Shown here in pieces: positions 60,301-64,000 of a stretch of DNA of 64,000 bases; positions within the stretch are counted from its first letter, which is position 1, and every line of letters starts with the position of its first letter. The position numbers were made by a program, and so were the translations under genes. This DNA comes from Rhynochetos jubatus (taxonomy: Eukaryota > Chordata > Aves > Eurypygiformes > Rhynochetidae): positions 17,262,774-17,326,773 of the forward strand of contig CM050664.1 in assembly GCA_027574665.1 (NCBI GenBank), read 5' to 3'. The notes below the pieces were generated by a model. It ran no database searches. It was not told the origin of the DNA and saw nothing but the letters and a program-made list of their open reading frames with translations.

Positions 60301-62735
60301 AGTGGACTTGGCCTGAGTTCCTGCAGATTCAGAGCCTGAGTTCCAGGCAGGTGGGGAGGCTTTGAGCCTCTGTCAGTGCTTGGAAAAGAAGGGAATCCTG
60401 GAAAGGTACTTTGGAGAAATGTTATGGTTCACCAAGTGCCAACCTGGGGGTGGAGAGCAGAGCTGGCCCAGAGAAGACGGGGAGCAGAGGGGTAGCAGAA
60501 ATGGGTACGAGTGGTGGGAGGTGGCTCATGGCATGGCAGTTGCCTTGCACAGTCTCAGCGGGTACAGGAGACTGGCTGGTACAGCAGCCTCTGATCAGGT
60601 CTGCAGCTTAGGTGGCCTAGCCCCTCCCAGTAATGCCCTGAGCTCAGAAAGGCTTCTGGAGACTTTGTTGCTTGGGTGGTAACCGTGTGTGTTCTGCTCT
60701 GGGGGTACTGGTGCTGCTCTTTGCCCCGATGCTGTTTGGAGCGTGGCGGGTACTGTGTTGTGCAAGGCTGGGGCTGTGCAGTCCCTCCAACCCCACCCCT
60801 GGCAGCTCCCTGCGGGGTGTGAGTGTGTCATGTCAGGGCTTTGTGATGGGGCAGGACGGTAGCCTACATCTCCAGCCTCTTGGGAATGGTTTTGTCCCCC
60901 AAGAACATTTGCTGTGGTGCTGGGAGCGCTGTCTCCAGCTTCTCTTAGCTCTGTGGCTGTGGAGGGGATGGGACGCAGCCTTGACAGGAGCAGTGCTGGC
61001 AGGGATCAGCTGGAAGCTCCAAGATCAAGGAGGCAATAGCCTCTCTGATTTGCCCTATGGCATCTGGGCTACCTGCCCAGGCTAATATCGCTGTTTGCGT
61101 TGGAAGCTGGGGCAGCTGGTGCTGACCCGTGCTCTGTGCTAAGGGTCTGGCTGTCCTGGTTCTTCCCCCTCTCCAGACAGCCTGGGGGAGCAGCACCGTG
61201 TTATGTGCCTGATATGTCCCGCTGAAGACCAGTGTTTCTGTAAAGTATGAATAAATGTAGCTCTTAGCATTTTCGGTTTTGGTCCTTGTTGTGTGGGAGC
61301 GCTCACCCTGGACCCCTGGGCCTCCTAGGGCTGGAGGACCGTGGTGGAGCACTCTACACCCAGATTCATGAGGACAGAGATGCCCTTGATAGCACCAGGA
61401 CCCTCGGTAGCCAGAGTTAAGTATCTTGATCTGAGGGAGGTTGGTTTCAGCAGCCCCTTGAGCCCAGCGGACAGTAGGAGTGGTTGGTTGGTTGGGGCTG
61501 GTTGAACCCATGCTGCCTTGCCCTGTGCCCTGGCTGAGGGACCACTAGACCACCCCCTTGCAGCATGCTTTCTCTCCAGCTGGGAATGGCCCTCCTGGAC
61601 CTGGTGGTAGAACAAAGTTTTGGTTTTCATTGTTTCTGTGCAGCTTTCAACGTGTTAAGTGAGGTTGCCGTGTAGGCTTACTGTGCTGGTTGTCATAGAA
61701 ACTTGAAGGGCTTTTTTCTCCTATCCCCCCAGCCCCTTTCTTTAAACCAAAGCAGGGTTGGCTTTTTTTCCCCCCTGTAATTTCAGTTCCAGTCTAATTA
61801 AAAACCTGCCTGGCCCTGATTCCCTGTCTCCAGCACTGCCACACAAGGACTTGGTGCCTTTATGCTGTGCTTCCCTTTGTCAGGATAGAAGGGTGCGAAT
61901 TCCTGTGAACTGGGCACTTTCCCCATCGTGCTGGCCCCCCACCGGGGTTGGGGCTGGTGCTCAGCCTGTGTCCCTCTGTGGTGCCTCTGGGTAGGAGAAG
62001 ATCCTCTCGCTCGCCGTGAGATCCTGCTTCCGAGCTGCTGCTTCTGAGACAGGGAGCGGAGTGGGCATGGCCGCTTGGTGCCTGGTTGCCGGAGGTCCCC
62101 GGTTCTTCAGTGGAGACATTGCAGTGACATCTGCCTGCGCTGCTGATCTGAACCCAGGGCTGTCTTCCCCTCTCCTGGGATGGGAGGACGATGCTGCTAG
62201 CTTAGAGCTGGGACCGGCACAGAAGCCACCTATGCACCAGCTGCAGCCCTTCCGCCTTTGCTACGCTCCACATTAATCATGAAAAGGGAATCGAGCGTAG
62301 GAAGACGGGCATTTTTAAACAAAATAACCGAGGCTGCGTTCTCCCTTAAGCAAGAGAGCAAAGTGTTTGCTGCAGTGAGTCAACGCAGAGGTGCTTTTGG
62401 CATGGGAGGTAACGCTGCCACCACAGCAGCCAGTGCTCCCACAGCCGGGTACCAAGAGGGAGAAGAGGGTCGAGGTGTTTCCCAAGCTGCTTGGCCAGCA
62501 CTCTCTGCTGGTGTTTCTCCCAGATCCTATCCTATATGCCAGGGACTCCTCACAGCTAGTGGGACTCCTAGCTCTGAACCTCACCTTTGAGGAGCAGCAC
62601 CCCTCTTTGCTCCCCAGCTCCTCATTGCTCCAAGGCTGCTGCTATCTCCTGAGTCGCCTGTCTTCACTGTGGTGTGTGGCAGAGGTTAGCCTCAGAGCTC
62701 CGGTTATCCACTAGGAATCACTTGTGTGGGATTTA
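57338..62735. other. Non-coding stretch, no gene recognised
   Basis: No gene is recognised. A run of TAA/TAT units lies at 59641-59680. Sequence at 59070-59100 (TTTGCCAGGCACTTTGAGA) faintly resembles a MIR-type element. A CCAGAGGTCCTTCCAAATT string near 58632 faintly resembles the 3' end of avian CR1. Neither is firm. Open frames lack motifs. Confidence 0.4.
59641..59680. repeat. AT-rich simple repeat
   Basis: The 40 bp are composed of TAT, TAA and TGATAA units ending in CACATATATG. This is a degenerate trinucleotide microsatellite. Confidence 0.5.
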
Positions 62736-62739
62736 GGTA

Positions 62740-63950
62740 CGAAAGGCTCTATCGGATCATGCAGTTTGGCCTCTGGTTGTTGTATGGGTGTAAATGCTGT
62801 CCATGTGCTCCTCTGCAAGCTGAAGAGGTTGTGTTGCCCTCTGAGAGGTATTAATCCTCTGAGCATCTCTAGGAGGTGTCTAATCCTGACCTGAAACTCG
62901 TTTGAACTTGTTGGGCTTCAGCTCCCAGTCCCTGACTCTCTGCCTGTCTTGCTGGATAAGAGTGGTTGGCACCGCTGCGGTGGGGGGTGTGTGTGTGATG
63001 TCATGGCAGAATTTTTGTTGGTAAACTCAATGTAGCTCAAATCTTTTGCAGTAGGATATTTTCTTCAGCCCTCGGATCAATTTTGTGACTCATCCCTCCA
63101 GCCTCTCTGCTTTTTTAGTGTCCCCGTTGAAGCGTGGGTATCTTAATTGCGGGAGTGTTTCTGTGTCGGTCCCGGCAGCGCAATACGCGTAGCTCTCCTC
63201 TCCCCCAAGAACTGCATCAGCTCTTTTCATCACAGCATCACATTAGAGCCTTGTGTTGGGTTGGTCACCCGTGGTGACCCTTGAGCCTTTCTGGAGGCTC
63301 TCTCTTGTCTGGGATACAGTCCCTGTTCATAAATACGGCCTGAAATCCTTCTCCGTAGGTGTGTCATTCTGCACTGGGCTGCATTAACATATACAGTGTT
63401 TGAATGGGCTCAGCATTACCAAGCAACCCACATTTCACTCTCCTCTCATCAATATTTACTGTTACATCAATCTTCCTGTCATCTGCTAATTTTTTTTGAG
63501 CGAGGATTTTGTATTTTCTCCTCGATCATCGATGAAAATATCGACTAGCGTGTTCCCCATGGAGCCTCGCTAACGATCCCCCATTGACGACTTCTGTTTG
63601 AGACCTGTCAGCCAGCTCTTAATCTGTTTAACGTGCTGTATTGATACTGTATGGTACTGTCTTCTAAAACCAGAATGTCAGGCGGCGCTTAGCGCTCTGC
63701 CTGCACAGCCGTAACGTACACGGTGCCTTTTTCAGCTCAGCCCGTATTCGCTAAGGAGTGACATCGGGCTCATTTGACAAGATCTCTTTTCCACAAAGAC
63801 AGGCTGACTGACTTTAATTATAACTTACATCCTCTAATTATTTCTTAATTTAATTCCAGATGAGCCCTAGCTTCTGGGTCTTATATCAGGCTGACCATGA
63901 GTAGTTAACTAGGTCACCTTCACTCCTGGGTATGAATATTGCTGTGAAGG
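62740..63950 (-). repeat. CR1/L3-type LINE relic, about 1.2 kb, antisense
   Basis: Read on the + strand, the segment follows block by block the antisense of a CR1/L3-type LINE widespread in turtles, crocodilians and birds. The blocks are TTTTCTTCAGCCCTCGGATC; CACAGCATCACATTAGAGCC; GGATACAGTCCCTGTTCATA; TTGTATTTTCTCCTCGATCA with GATGAAAATATCGACTAG; TTGAGACCTGTCAGCCAGCT with CTTAATCTGTTTAA; TTTGACAAGATCTCTTTTCC; and TAATTATTTCTTAATTTAAT. Order and spacing are preserved over about 1.2 kb, so this is one old insertion in minus orientation. Many substitutions and stops mean it is inactive. It may continue past the window end. Confidence 0.75.
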
Positions 63951-64000
63951 AGCCTTTTGCCATCTGGATGTGGCAGCCCAAAGTTTGCTCTAAACAAGCA

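Noticed and set aside
1..64000. tRNA, rRNA, CRISPR arrays, bacterial operons, prophage or viral genes
   Set aside because: No cloverleaf, rRNA core, spaced direct repeats, ribosome-binding-site-led gene series or viral motif was seen on either strand.

Overview
The window looks like GC-rich, CpG-depleted vertebrate DNA. The old repeats in it (CR1/L3-type LINE relics, MIR-like SINE relics, one L1-clade ORF2 relic) and the lack of Alu, B1 or young L1 copies point to a sauropsid. A bird macro- or microchromosome is the best guess because interspersed repeats are sparse; a crocodilian or turtle is not excluded. There is no sign of bacterial or viral gene organisation.

I recognise no gene by product. 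Open frames of 60 to 311 codons are frequent on both strands, but they overlap each other, match no domain I know, and reflect low stop-codon density in GC-rich DNA. The most likely reading is intergenic sequence or very large introns. What can be proposed as coding are short segments bounded by good splice signals and left open in at least one frame. On the + strand these are 15873-15922, 21184-21220, 22508-22563 and 55811-55851. On the - strand they are 57285-57337, 39213-39281, 36154-36295 (possible first exon behind a CpG-rich, CRE-bearing segment), 34112-34233 and 7705-7827. Some neighbouring pairs have compatible phases, but none is identified and several are probably chance; candidates on opposite strands are unlikely all to be real.

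Layout: 1-7700 featureless with a TG-rich tract; 7705-7827 minus candidate exon; 13431-13484 perfect 20-bp inverted repeat; 15.8-22.6 kb plus-strand candidates and three CpG-dense patches; 28.98-29.13 kb MIR-like; 32.13-32.48 kb AT-rich island; 32.88-33.04 kb CR1-like 3' fragment; 34.1-36.5 kb minus-strand promoter and exon candidates; 39.2-39.36 kb polypurine tract abutting a minus candidate exon; 42.6-43.08 kb L1-clade ORF2 relic; 46.02-46.08 kb possible old palindromic repeat; 52.55-52.68 kb MIR-like; 55.8 kb candidate 41-nt alternative exon with an RBFOX motif; 62.74-63.95 kb long antisense CR1 relic.

No functional system with cooperating genes can be demonstrated from this sequence alone.
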